Below, piece by piece: positions 43,951-53,400 of a stretch of DNA of 64,000 nucleotides. The translations under genes were made by a program, and so were the position numbers. The stretch's first letter is position 1; the number at the start of each line of letters is the position of its first letter. The notes below the pieces were generated by a model. That model saw only the letters and a program-made list of their open reading frames with translations, did no database searches and was not told the DNA's origin. The stretch is from CALBPI01 sp045110335 (lineage in GTDB: Bacteria; Pseudomonadota; Gammaproteobacteria; Steroidobacterales; Woeseiaceae): the NCBI GenBank assembly GCA_045110335.1, contig JBGCGB010000024.1, positions 248,001-312,000 on the forward strand, read 5' to 3'.

Positions 43951-43967
43951 CTGTATGCGTTATACAG
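43951..43967. repeat. 17-bp palindrome between nadK-recN and hrcA
   Basis: CTGTAT, GCGTT, ATACAG: a perfect inverted repeat with a five-base centre. It resembles a LexA box (CTGT, eight bases, ACAG) but has nine bases between the half-sites. On the minus strand it overlaps the place of the -35 box of the nadK-recN promoter, and on the plus strand it lies in the hrcA leader. Confidence 0.6.
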
Positions 43968-44008
43968 TCCGCCAATGCATCGACGGTACGAATCGGGTTA
44001 GATCAGTC

Positions 44009-45076
44009 ATGACTACAGACAATAGCAAGCTAATGACGCCGCGCGCCCAAGAGCTGTTGCGCGCCCTGATAGAGCGCTACGCACAGGATGGGCAGCCTGT
44101 TGGTTCCCGAACGCTTGCCAAGGACGCGGGTCTGGAGTTAAGCCCGGCGACGATTCGAAATGTCATGTCGGACTTGGAAGAACTTGGCTTCGTCAGCGCG
44201 CCCCATACCTCGGCTGGCCGTATTCCGACGGAGCAAGGTTATCGGTTTTTTGTCGATACCCTGATGCGCGTGAAGCCGCTCAACTCAGCAGCGGTCAAGG
44301 AACTCGAGAGTCACTTGCAATCCGAGACGGGCGATACCGGTACGTTGGTTTCCACAGCATCGAGTGTTCTGTCCCAATTTACACAAATGGCTGGTGTCGT
44401 GACCGTACCTCGCGCCGAGCGGGTGACACTTCGTCAGATCGAGTTTTTGCCGCTATCGGATCGCCGCGTTTTGGCGATCATGGTGATTAATGAAAGCGAA
44501 GTGCAAAACCGTATCTTGCAGACTAATCGCGAGTACGGGCGTGATGAGCTCACCGTCGCCGCCAACTTCATCAACGCCAAATGCGCCGGCAAAGACCTTT
44601 CCCAGATTCGCACGGTCATTTTGGAAGAGATGGAGCGGGCCAGAACGACGATGAATCAGGCTATGATCGATATGGTTAGCGTCGCTCACACGGCGTTTTC
44701 AAGTGACGATAAGCCGACACGCGGGGAATATGTACTCGCTGGCGAGACCAACTTGATGGATTTTTCGGAGCTTTCGGATGTTGAAAAGCTGCGCCGGTTG
44801 TTTGATGCGTTCAACCAGAAACGGGATTTACTCGATTTGCTTGATCGCAGCATCGAAGCCAACGGCGTGCAGATTTTCATTGGCGAAGAATCCGGCTATC
44901 AAATCCTCGACGATTGCAGTGTCGTTGCCTCACCATACGTCGTCGATGACGAAGTGGTGGGGGTTCTGGGTGTGATCGGCCCCAAACGAATGGCCTATGA
45001 TCGCGTCGTGCCCGTCGTCGATATGACGGCAAAATTATTAAGCACAATCTTGAATTCCAAATCTGAGACCCCATAG
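44009..45076 (+). CDS. hrcA: Heat-inducible transcription repressor HrcA
   Basis: A 355-residue protein from the ATG at 44009. N-terminal winged helix at 8-80 (QELLRALIERYAQDGQPVGSRTLAK, LSPATIRNVMSDLEELGFVSAPHTSAGRIPTEQGYRFFVDTLM), then a GAF-like and an inserted domain, ending in GVLGVIGPKRMAYDRVVPVVDMTAKLLS. HrcA normally represses chaperone operons by binding CIRCE (TTAGCACTC, nine bases, GAGTGCTAA) with help from GroEL. I find no CIRCE before hrcA, grpE, dnaK or dnaJ, so its targets here are either elsewhere or use a different operator. Confidence 0.93.
   Translation: MTTDNSKLMTPRAQELLRALIERYAQDGQPVGSRTLAKDAGLELSPATIRNVMSDLEELGFVSAPHTSAGRIPTEQGYRFFVDTLMRVKPLNSAAVKELESHLQSETGDTGTLVSTASSVLSQFTQMAGVVTVPRAERVTLRQIEFLPLSDRRVLAIMVINESEVQNRILQTNREYGRDELTVAANFINAKCAGKDLSQIRTVILEEMERARTTMNQAMIDMVSVAHTAFSSDDKPTRGEYVLAGETNLMDFSELSDVEKLRRLFDAFNQKRDLLDLLDRSIEANGVQIFIGEESGYQILDDCSVVASPYVVDDEVVGVLGVIGPKRMAYDRVVPVVDMTAKLLSTILNSKSETP
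45049..45076 (+). promoter_or_regulatory. Sigma-32-type heat-shock promoter of grpE
   Basis: CTTGAAT (45049-45055), 13 bases, CCCCATAG (45069-45076). It overlaps the last codons of hrcA, whose stop codon is the TAG in the -10 region. Spacer length equals that of the hsp20 and dnaK promoters. Confidence 0.75.
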
Positions 45077-45089
45077 ACCCTCCTAACCC

Positions 45090-45110
45090 GTCAGACAGCG
45101 TGTGTCTGAC
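45090..45110 (+). repeat. 21-bp palindrome in the grpE leader
   Basis: GTCAGACA, GCGTG, TGTCTGAC: perfect eight-base arms, five-base centre, placed about 8-28 bases after the expected start of the heat-shock transcript and 11 bases before the grpE ribosome binding site. It could be an operator or an RNA hairpin. It is not a terminator: no T run follows. Confidence 0.7.
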
Positions 45111-45131
45111 CTATGCATTCGGAGTGAATCT

Positions 45132-45698
45132 ATGAGCGAGTCAGAAGGCCGGCCAGGCGAAAACGCCGACGAAAAGCCGATTGAATCTACTGATGATGTC
45201 GAAATATCCGCAGAAGGCACCGCGGCCGCGGATGCGGCCGCCAGCGAGGACCCGTTGGCGGCGGCAGAGGCTAAAGCCGCTGAGAATTGGGAAAAGTATG
45301 TCCGTGCCGTTGCGGAACTCGACAATGTCCGGAAACGGGCACGTCGGGATGTCGAAAATGCCCATAAGTACGGAATCGAGCGATTCGCTGGCGAATTGCT
45401 GGCCGTTAGCGACAGTCTGGAAGCCGGTCTATCTGCCAGTGATGGCGCTGATGCGGCGGCGCTTGTCGAAGGCAGTCAGGCAACATTGAAACTGTTCCAG
45501 ACGACGATGGCCAAGTTCGGTGTGGAAACGCTTGATCCGCATGGCGAGCCGTTCGATCCCCAACAACACGAGGCAATGACGATGGTGCCGGCGCCCGATG
45601 CCGAGCCCAATACCGTTATTGACGTGATTCAGAAGGGCTATTCGCTGAATGGACGTCTGATCAGGCCAGCGCGGGTCGTTGTCGCGGCCTCTGCTTGA
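45132..45698 (+). CDS. grpE: Nucleotide exchange factor GrpE
   Basis: A 188-residue protein from the ATG at 45132 with GGAG upstream. The first 55 residues are acidic and Ala-rich; residues 60-100 form the long dimer helix (NWEKYVRAVAELDNVRKRARRD), followed by the four-helix part and the beta wing (FGVETLDPHGEPFDPQQHEAM ... VIDVIQKGYSLNGRLIRPARVVV). It releases ADP from DnaK. It is transcribed from a sigma-32-type promoter at the end of hrcA and precedes dnaK by 86 bases. Confidence 0.95.
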   Translation: MSESEGRPGENADEKPIESTDDVEISAEGTAAADAAASEDPLAAAEAKAAENWEKYVRAVAELDNVRKRARRDVENAHKYGIERFAGELLAVSDSLEAGLSASDGADAAALVEGSQATLKLFQTTMAKFGVETLDPHGEPFDPQQHEAMTMVPAPDAEPNTVIDVIQKGYSLNGRLIRPARVVVAASA

Positions 45699-45721
45699 AA
45701 AACCGCACAGCGGCCACATCT
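45694..45721 (+). promoter_or_regulatory. Sigma-32-type heat-shock promoter of dnaK
   Basis: CTTGAAA (45694-45700), 13 bases, CCACATCT (45714-45721), overlapping the stop codon of grpE. Transcription would begin near 45728, leaving a leader of about 57 bases before dnaK. Confidence 0.72.
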
Positions 45722-45784
45722 AATACGCAACGAAATTGAGAATGAGATTCGCGAAGGCGCATCACAACACTTTGAGGAAATATC

Positions 45785-47707
45785 ATGGGTAAGGTAATCG
45801 GTATCGACTTGGGAACGACCAACTCCTGCGTTGCCGTCATGGAAGGTGACACAGCGCGAGTCATTGAGAACAGTGAGGGTGATCGCACGACGCCATCCAT
45901 TGTCGCATTCACGAAAGATGAAGAAGTGCTGGTAGGCCAGTCGGCGAAACGCCAGGCTGTGACAAATCCAACCAATACACTATTTGCGGTTAAGCGCCTT
46001 ATCGGGCGTCGTTTTGAAGACGACGTCGTTCAGCGCGACATTGACATGGTGCCTTACACCATCGCGAAAGCGGATAACGGTGACGCGTGGGTTGAAGTGG
46101 ATGGCAAGAAAATGGCGCCGCCTGAGGTGTCAGCGCGCGTGTTGATGAAAATGAAGAAAACCGCTGAGGACTATCTCGGTGAGACCGTCACGGAAGCTGT
46201 GATCACAGTGCCGGCTTACTTCAATGACTCGCAGCGCCAAGCCACGAAAGATGCCGGCAAGATCGCGGGGCTTGATGTGAAGCGAATCATCAATGAACCT
46301 ACGGCCGCAGCGTTAGCTTACGGTATGGACAAGCAGCGCGGTGATCGCACCGTTGCGGTCTATGACCTTGGTGGTGGTACGTTCGATGTATCGATCATTG
46401 AAATCGCCGAAGTTGACGGTGAGCACCAGTTCGAAGTGCTGGCGACCAACGGCGACACGTTCCTCGGCGGTGAAGATTTCGACCTCAAGATCATTGAATA
46501 CCTCGCCGCAGAATTCGAAAAAGAGTCCGGCGTCGATATCAAGAAAGATCCCTTGGCAATGCAACGTCTCAAGGAAGCTGGTGAGAAAGCCAAAATTGAA
46601 CTGTCTTCCCAACAGCAGACCGAAGTCAATTTGCCTTACATCACAGCGGACGCCAGCGGACCAAAACATCTCAACATTAAACTGACACGTGCGAAGCTCG
46701 AGTCGTTGGTAGGTGATTTGATCAAGCGTACGATCGAGCCTTGCAAGGTTGCATTGAAAGATGCCGGTCTGAAAGTTTCTGACGTACAAGACGTGATCCT
46801 TGTCGGTGGCCAAACGCGTATGCCGAAGGTTGCTGAAGAAGTGCAAAACTTCTTCGGATCAGAGCCTCGCCGGGATGTAAACCCCGATGAAGCAGTAGCG
46901 ATTGGCGCTGCGATTCAGGGCGGTGTTTTGTCCGGTGATGTGAAAGATGTTTTGTTGTTGGACGTAACGCCGTTGTCGCTCGGTATCGAGACGATGGGTA
47001 GCGTCATGACGAAGTTGATCGATAAGAACACAACGATTCCGGCAAATGCTGAGCAAGTGTTCTCAACGGCAGAAGATGGTCAAACTGCAGTAACCATTCA
47101 TGTCCTGCAGGGCGAGCGTGAGCGCGCCGGTGATAACAAGTCGCTAGGCCGTTTCGATCTGTCAGATATCCCGCCGGCACCGCGTGGGCAGCCGCAAATT
47201 GAAGTGACGTTCGATATCGACGCTAATGGTATTTTGAACGTATCGGCGAAAGATAAAGCCACCGGCAAATCACAGAACATTGTGATTAAGGCATCGAGTG
47301 GTTTGTCGGATGACGAAATCGAGGCGATGGTTCAAGAAGCCGAGGCGCACGCAGAAGATGATCGGAAGTTCCGTGAGTTAGTTGATGTGCGTAATCAGGC
47401 GGATGGGCTGGTCCATGCAACCGAGAAGTCTCTCGAAGATCTCGGTGAGCAAGTTGAAGCTGGCGAGCGTGCGACGATTGAGTCAGCGATTAACGATCTG
47501 AAAGCAGCGTTGAAAGGCGACGATAAAGACGCGATTGAAGCGAAGTCTAAAGCACTGGCGGAAGCATCGGCGAGCATGGCTCAAAAAGCTTATGAGCAAC
47601 AAGCGGGCGAAGCTTCAGAAGGTGGCGACGCACCGGAAGCCAAGGCTGCAGACGATGTAGTCGATGCTGAATTCGAAGAGGTCGATGACGACAAAAAGTC
47701 GGCCTAA
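45785..47707 (+). CDS. dnaK: Chaperone DnaK (Hsp70)
   Basis: A 640-residue Hsp70 of normal length: the ATPase domain opens with IGIDLGTTNSCVAV and contains VYDLGGGTFDVSI and VGGQTRMP; the linker VLLLDVTPLSLG is near residue 390; the substrate domain and lid follow; the C-terminal tail is acidic (DAEFEEVDDD). It folds proteins with GrpE and DnaJ, and in E. coli also restrains sigma-32. Start at the ATG at 45785 after GAGGA. A terminator follows, so dnaJ needs its own promoter or read-through. Confidence 0.98.
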   Translation: MGKVIGIDLGTTNSCVAVMEGDTARVIENSEGDRTTPSIVAFTKDEEVLVGQSAKRQAVTNPTNTLFAVKRLIGRRFEDDVVQRDIDMVPYTIAKADNGDAWVEVDGKKMAPPEVSARVLMKMKKTAEDYLGETVTEAVITVPAYFNDSQRQATKDAGKIAGLDVKRIINEPTAAALAYGMDKQRGDRTVAVYDLGGGTFDVSIIEIAEVDGEHQFEVLATNGDTFLGGEDFDLKIIEYLAAEFEKESGVDIKKDPLAMQRLKEAGEKAKIELSSQQQTEVNLPYITADASGPKHLNIKLTRAKLESLVGDLIKRTIEPCKVALKDAGLKVSDVQDVILVGGQTRMPKVAEEVQNFFGSEPRRDVNPDEAVAIGAAIQGGVLSGDVKDVLLLDVTPLSLGIETMGSVMTKLIDKNTTIPANAEQVFSTAEDGQTAVTIHVLQGERERAGDNKSLGRFDLSDIPPAPRGQPQIEVTFDIDANGILNVSAKDKATGKSQNIVIKASSGLSDDEIEAMVQEAEAHAEDDRKFRELVDVRNQADGLVHATEKSLEDLGEQVEAGERATIESAINDLKAALKGDDKDAIEAKSKALAEASASMAQKAYEQQAGEASEGGDAPEAKAADDVVDAEFEEVDDDKKSA

Positions 47708-47727
47708 TTGAGGTGGGCTTGGAGAAG

Positions 47728-47761
47728 ACCGCACGAGTGGCAGCAGCCTTCGTGCGGTTTT
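47728..47761 (+). terminator. Rho-independent terminator after dnaK
   Basis: ACCGCACGA (47728-47736) pairs with TCGTGCGGT (47750-47758), loop of 13 bases, then TTT. The short T run suggests partial read-through into dnaJ. Confidence 0.7.
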
Positions 47762-47843
47762 GTCCGTGTCGAGAGGCGGCTTACGCCTCTACATTTTAAC
47801 TGATCAGGTCGGTTAGCGACCATGAATGGGTTTGAGACAAACA

Positions 47844-48992
47844 ATGGCGAAACGTGACTATTACGAGGTTTTAGGTGTCGGCAAATCGGCAGAAGCAGCC
47901 GAACTGAAAAAAGCCTATCGTCGCTTGGCGATGAAGCATCATCCGGACCGAAACCCGGACGATGCGGAAGCCGAGGCACGTTTTAAAGAAGCCAAGGAAG
48001 CTTACGAAGTACTTTCCAGTGCCGAGAAACGCGCGGCCTATGATCAATTTGGTCATGCTGGCGTAAGCAATAGCGCTTCGGGCGGTCAGGGCGGCGGCTT
48101 TGGTGGTGCCGAGTCATTCAGCGACATGTTCGGTGATGTTTTCGGCGATATTTTCGGCGGCGGTGGCGGCCGACGTGGCGGTGGCGGCCGACAAGTTTAT
48201 CGTGGTGCCGATCTTCGCTATGAGCTTGAGATGAGTCTCGAGGAAGCCGTCAGAGGTGAGAACAAAACACTCGAGATACCGACTTACGTGGGATGCGATA
48301 CGTGTTCCGGCAGCGGCGCTGCAAAAGGCTCACAGCCTGAGACTTGCGATACTTGCGGTGGCGCGGGCCAGGTGCGGATGCAACAAGGGTTTTTCTCGGT
48401 ACAACAAACCTGCCCGACTTGTCGCGGAGAAGGGAATACGATCAAGGATCCTTGTAAGTCATGCAACGGTGGCGGCCGTATTCGCAAGACGCGGAAGTTA
48501 TCGGTCAAGATTCCTGCTGGGGTCGATAGTGGCGACCGCATCCGTCTGACGGGTGAGGGTGAAGCAGGCCGAAATGGCGGACCGTCCGGTGATCTTTATG
48601 TCGAGGTTCATCTCCAAGCCCACGAAATGTTCGAGCGCGATGGTCCGGATTTGCATTGCGATGTTCCATTAAATTTTGTTACCGCGGCCTTGGGCGGTAC
48701 TGTGGAAGTGCCAACATTGGACGGACAGGTCAGTTTGAAGGTGCCGCAGGGTACACAAACCGGCAAGGTATTCAGGCTTCGCGGGAAAGGCGTGCCGACG
48801 GTGCGCATTCGCGAGCCTGGTGATCTGTATTGTCGCGTCTCGGTCGAGACGCCGGTTAACCTGACGGGTGATCAGAAAGACTTGCTGCGCAAGTTCGATG
48901 ATGCTGTGGATCTTGGCGGCGACCGCCACAATCCTCGCACACGATCTTGGACGGACAGCGTCAAGCGTTTCTTTGACAATATTAGCGGTTGA
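47844..48992 (+). CDS. dnaJ: Chaperone DnaJ (Hsp40, type I)
   Basis: A 382-residue protein from the ATG at 47844. J domain at 1-70 with HHPDRN; Gly/Phe-rich stretch at about 72-120 (GGGFGGAES, FGGGGGRRGGGG); four zinc motifs CDTCSGSG, CDTCGGAG, CPTCRGEG and CKSCNGGG at about 150-215; then two C-terminal substrate domains. It stimulates DnaK. An out-of-frame ATG at 47822 opens an 11-codon frame that overlaps the start of dnaJ; two small hairpins lie upstream at 47772-47790 and 47807-47821. No sigma-32-type promoter is seen immediately upstream. Confidence 0.97.
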   Translation: MAKRDYYEVLGVGKSAEAAELKKAYRRLAMKHHPDRNPDDAEAEARFKEAKEAYEVLSSAEKRAAYDQFGHAGVSNSASGGQGGGFGGAESFSDMFGDVFGDIFGGGGGRRGGGGRQVYRGADLRYELEMSLEEAVRGENKTLEIPTYVGCDTCSGSGAAKGSQPETCDTCGGAGQVRMQQGFFSVQQTCPTCRGEGNTIKDPCKSCNGGGRIRKTRKLSVKIPAGVDSGDRIRLTGEGEAGRNGGPSGDLYVEVHLQAHEMFERDGPDLHCDVPLNFVTAALGGTVEVPTLDGQVSLKVPQGTQTGKVFRLRGKGVPTVRIREPGDLYCRVSVETPVNLTGDQKDLLRKFDDAVDLGGDRHNPRTRSWTDSVKRFFDNISG

Positions 48993-49089
48993 GGTTTCGG
49001 ACACTGACCGTTGGGGTTTTTGTATTGGATTGATCAGTTTTTTGATCCGATCGCTCTTTTCAACTTCCGTGAACTGGCGTAGACTATGT

Positions 49090-49158
49090 CAGGTCGTGGA
49101 GCAAAATCCTCTGACCTGCCAAAGCGGAAGCCCGTCCTGAACATTTGCTTCCGCTTTT
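49090..49158 (+). promoter_or_regulatory. Possible leader with two hairpins before carA
   Basis: The first hairpin is CAGGTC (49090-49095) with GACCTG (49113-49118). The second, AAGCGGAAGC (49122-49131) with GCTTCCGCTT (49147-49156) followed by TTTG, looks like a weak terminator. It ends 36 bases before carA. It may be an attenuator for carAB or the end of dnaJ transcripts; a promoter candidate (TTCAAC, 17 bases, TAGACT near 49061-49085) would place both hairpins in the carA leader. Confidence 0.4.
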
Positions 49159-49194
49159 GTGTATCTGCCTTTAGGTAACGCAACAGGGGTCAGC

Positions 49195-50373
49195 ATGGTC
49201 AAACCGGCAATTCTCGCACTTGAAGATGGCACTGTATTCCGCGGGCTTTCCTGCGGCGCAGAAGGGTCTACTGTTGGTGAGGTCGTATTCAACACCTCAA
49301 TGACGGGATATCAGGAGATCCTCACCGATCCATCCTACTGTCAACAAATCGTCACGTTAACCTATCCCCATATTGGCAACACCGGCATTAATAGCGAGGA
49401 TTTTGAATCTTCGAAAGTGCATGCCTCCGGATTGATCATTCGCGACCGCTCGATCGTCACTTCAAACTGGCGTAGCGAACAAAATCTGGCTGATTTTCTG
49501 CGACGTGCCAACGTCGTTGCAATTGCCGATTTGGATACCCGCCAACTCACGCGTCACATCCGCGAACACGGTGCGCAGTCCGGCTGCATCATGGCTGCGG
49601 ACGACGCCGTTAACGGGCAAGCACTCATCGATAAAGCATTGGCTGCAGCGCGCTCGGCGCCGGGTCTCGGTGGTACTGATTTGGCTAAAGTCGTTACCAC
49701 TGATGAGACGTATCAATGGGCACAGGGCGAGTCCTGGAATAACCCCGATCCGGTGGTAACACGACGAATTGCACCCATCCATATCGTGGCATACGACTTT
49801 GGCATCAAACGCAATATCTTGCGCCTGTTGGTTGAGAATGATTGTCGAGTCACCGTGGTGCCGGCGACAACAACAGCGGAAGAGGCTTTGGCACTGAAGC
49901 CCGATGGCATCTTTTTGTCAAACGGTCCGGGCGACCCCGAGCCATGTGACTACGCGATCACGGCTATCCAAACCTTGCTTGAGCGGCAAATTCCGATGTT
50001 TGGTATTTGCCTCGGTCACCAATTGCTGGCGCTCGCTGCCGGTGCGAAAACCATGAAGATGAAGTTTGGCCATCATGGCGCCAATCATCCGGTGCAAGAG
50101 ATGGATAGCGGCCGCGTCTTCATCACCAGCCAAAATCATGGTTTTGCGGTTGATGAGTCCTCTTTGCCGGAGCATCTTATCCCGACGCATCGGTCGCTGT
50201 TCGATGGTACGTTGCAGGGCATCGCGCACACCGAGGCGCCTGCATTTTCGTTCCAGGGTCACCCGGAAGCCAGTCCTGGACCGCAGGACTTGCGGCCATT
50301 GTTTTACGCCTTTTCGAAGATGGTCGTTGACCACGCCAATCTTCCAGCTATCACCCCCGAAACCGTCGCCTGA
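49195..50373 (+). CDS. carA: Carbamoyl-phosphate synthase small subunit
   Basis: A 392-residue protein from the ATG at 49195 after AGGGG; frames back to 49159 would add only leader. N-terminal domain with GEVVFNTSMTGYQEILTDPSY; C-terminal class I glutaminase with the nucleophile Cys272 in GICLGHQ and the His/Glu pair in GHPEASPG. It passes ammonia from glutamine to CarB for pyrimidine and arginine synthesis. carB follows after 53 bases. Placement between dnaJ and greA is usual in this group of bacteria. Confidence 0.97.
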   Translation: MVKPAILALEDGTVFRGLSCGAEGSTVGEVVFNTSMTGYQEILTDPSYCQQIVTLTYPHIGNTGINSEDFESSKVHASGLIIRDRSIVTSNWRSEQNLADFLRRANVVAIADLDTRQLTRHIREHGAQSGCIMAADDAVNGQALIDKALAAARSAPGLGGTDLAKVVTTDETYQWAQGESWNNPDPVVTRRIAPIHIVAYDFGIKRNILRLLVENDCRVTVVPATTTAEEALALKPDGIFLSNGPGDPEPCDYAITAIQTLLERQIPMFGICLGHQLLALAAGAKTMKMKFGHHGANHPVQEMDSGRVFITSQNHGFAVDESSLPEHLIPTHRSLFDGTLQGIAHTEAPAFSFQGHPEASPGPQDLRPLFYAFSKMVVDHANLPAITPETVA

Positions 50374-50426
50374 AAGTCGATGCTTAAGGTCTGTTGAACA
50401 TTAATCACTGAAGGAGCCCAACTGCT

Positions 50427-53400
50427 GTGCCAAAACGCGACGATATCAAGAGTGTTCTGATTATTGGTGCAGGTCCGATCATTATTGGTCAGGCTTGTGA
50501 GTTCGATTACTCCGGCGCTCAAGCGTGTAAAGCGCTGCGTGAGGAAGGCTTTCGGGTGATTCTGATCAATTCGAACCCAGCCACGATCATGACCGATCCG
50601 GACATGGCTGACGCGGTTTACATCGAACCGGTGCATTGGACGGCCGTTGCGCGAATTATTGAAAAAGAAAAACCGGACGTGCTGTTGCCGACGATGGGCG
50701 GTCAGACAGCTCTAAACTGCGCGCTGGATTTGGTACGGGAAGGGGTTCTCGAGAAATTTGGCGTAGAGATGATTGGCGCTTCCCGCGAAGCCATCGATAT
50801 GGCTGAAGATCGCGAGCAGTTTAAAGTCGCGATGGATGAGATTGGGCTCGAGTCTCCCGTCGCCGACGTCGCCCATGATCTTGAAGAAGCTTGGGCAGTT
50901 CAGAAGGAGATCGGTTTCCCGGCGATCATACGCCCGTCGTTCACGATGGGCGGCAGCGGTGGCGGGATCGCGTACAACAAAGAAGAGTTTGAAGCGATCG
51001 TCAGCAATGGCCTCGATATGTCACCAACCACTGAGGTGTTGATCGAAGAGTCCATTATTGGTTGGAAAGAATTCGAGATGGAAGTGGTGCGCGACAAAGC
51101 AGATAATTGCATCATCATTTGTGCTATCGAGAACGTCGATGCGATGGGTGTGCATACTGGTGATTCAATCACAGTGGCACCTGCCCAAACATTGACCGAT
51201 CGCGAGTACCAACGAATGCGTAATGCTTCACTGGCGGTGCTCCGCAAAATTGGTGTGGAAACTGGTGGTTCGAATGTGCAGTTTGCCGTCAATCCGGATA
51301 ACGGCCGGATGTTGGTAATCGAGATGAATCCGCGCGTGTCCAGATCGTCAGCTTTAGCATCCAAGGCAACCGGATTTCCGATCGCGCGTGTTGCTGCAAA
51401 ACTGGCTTGCGGCTACACACTTGATGAATTGGCCAACGATATTACTGGCGGGCAAACACCGGCTTCTTTCGAGCCGACAATTGACTATGTGGTGACCAAG
51501 ATTCCGCGTTTCACCTTTGAGAAATTCCCGGGTGCCGATTCCAGGTTAACGACCTCGATGAAGTCAGTTGGCGAGGTGATGGCGATTGGCAGAACATTCC
51601 AGGAGTCGCTGCAAAAGGCTTTACGAGGCCTGGAAACTGACCTTACCGGACTCGATTCCCAAATGCCGGACGATGTTAGCGACGAGACGCGTAACGAGAC
51701 GGTAGAGACTCAGGTTCGCAAGCCAAGTTCGACGCGGCTGCTTTGGGTCGCGGATGCGTTCCGGATTGGCCTGAGTATTAACGACGTTCAGAAAATGTCG
51801 GGAATCGATCCATGGTTCCTTGGTCAGATTCTCGATTTGATTCGGGTTGAAAAGGGCATCGCAAACCTCGGTGAAGCGGTCTTCAAACCGGCGAACATGC
51901 GCGAGCTTAAGCGTCGTGGTTTCGGCGACGCACGTATTGCGGCACTGTCGGGCCACAACATGAATGAGGTTCGCGCAAAGCGTATTGAAGCTGGGGTCTT
52001 ACCGGTCTACAAGAGAGTGGATTCATGCGCGGCGGAGTTTTCATCCGATACGGCTTACATGTATTCGACCTATGAGCGTTATTGCGAAGCCAATCCGAGC
52101 GACAAGAAAAAGATCATGATCCTAGGTGGCGGGCCCAACCGCATTGGCCAGGGGATCGAGTTTGATTATTGCTGTGTGCACGCATCGTTAGCGCTGCGCG
52201 AAGCGGGGTTTGAGACGATCATGGTCAATTGTAATCCGGAAACTGTTTCGACGGATCCGGATACATCAGACCGATTGTATTTCGAGCCGCTAACGTTCGA
52301 AGACGTCATGAGCATCGTGGATCTGGAAAAGCCGGTAGGGGTGATTGTTCAATTCGGTGGCCAAACGCCATTGAAATTGGCCGACGCACTTGAGGCTGCG
52401 GGCGCGCCAGTTATCGGCACGTCGCCAGACTCGATTGATTTGGCCGAAGACCGGGAACGATTCCAGAAAGTTATTGAAGAACTCGCTTTGGCACAACCGC
52501 CGAACTGTATTGCTCGCAACACGGATGAAGCGTTGGAACGTGCCGGTGAAGTCGGTTATCCACTCGTTGTGCGGCCCAGTTATGTTCTGGGTGGGCGCGC
52601 GATGGAAATCGTCTACAACGACGACGAGCTGCGGGGCTACATGCGCGAGGCAGTATCCGTATCGAACGACAGTCCGGTCTTGTTGGACCGTTTTCTAGAT
52701 CACGCTGTTGAAGTTGACGTGGACATCATTTGCGATGGCACTGATGTGCTGGTCGGCGGGATCATGGAGCACATAGAGCAGGCTGGCGTTCACTCGGGCG
52801 ATTCAGGCTGTGTACTGCCACCGACGTCTCTATCGGAGTCGGTGCAAGCCGAACTGATTGACCAAGTCACCAAACTTGCCAAGGCACTAAAAGTGATTGG
52901 ACTGATGAACACGCAGTTTGCGATCAAGGATGAGACGATCTATCTACTGGAGGTAAATCCGCGCGCATCCCGGACTGTGCCTTTTGTATCGAAAGCAACT
53001 GGCGTGCCTTTGGCGAAGTTAGCGGCCCGCGTGATGGCGGGTGCGACGCTTGCGGAGCTTGCGGCGACCGACCAGGTGACGCCCGAGTTTTACTCGGTGA
53101 AAGAAGCGGTGTTCCCGTTTGCAAGATTCCCATTATCCGATCCGATTTTAGGTCCGGAAATGAAATCGACCGGCGAGGTGATGGGTACCGGAAAGTCATT
53201 CGGTGAGGCTTATGCGAAAGCACAACTGGCGTCGGGCGTGACATTGCCGCGCGGCGGCACGGCGATTATTTCGGTCCGGGATCGTGACAAGAAGGATGCC
53301 GTTGAGCTGGCAGAGATGTTGATCGAGCTCGGATTTGATATCGTAGCGACCCAAGGGACGGCGACTATCCTGAATGAAGCGGGGGTCGCCTGTCTCCGAG

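Noticed and set aside
45699..45784. Search for a CIRCE element before dnaK, and likewise before hrcA, grpE and dnaJ
   Set aside because: Neither TTAGCACTC nor its partner half-site is present, even allowing a few mismatches by eye.
46313..46846. A 177-codon antisense frame inside dnaK
   Set aside because: Shadow of the strongly biased codon use of dnaK on the other strand; composition is unlike a protein and there is no ribosome site.
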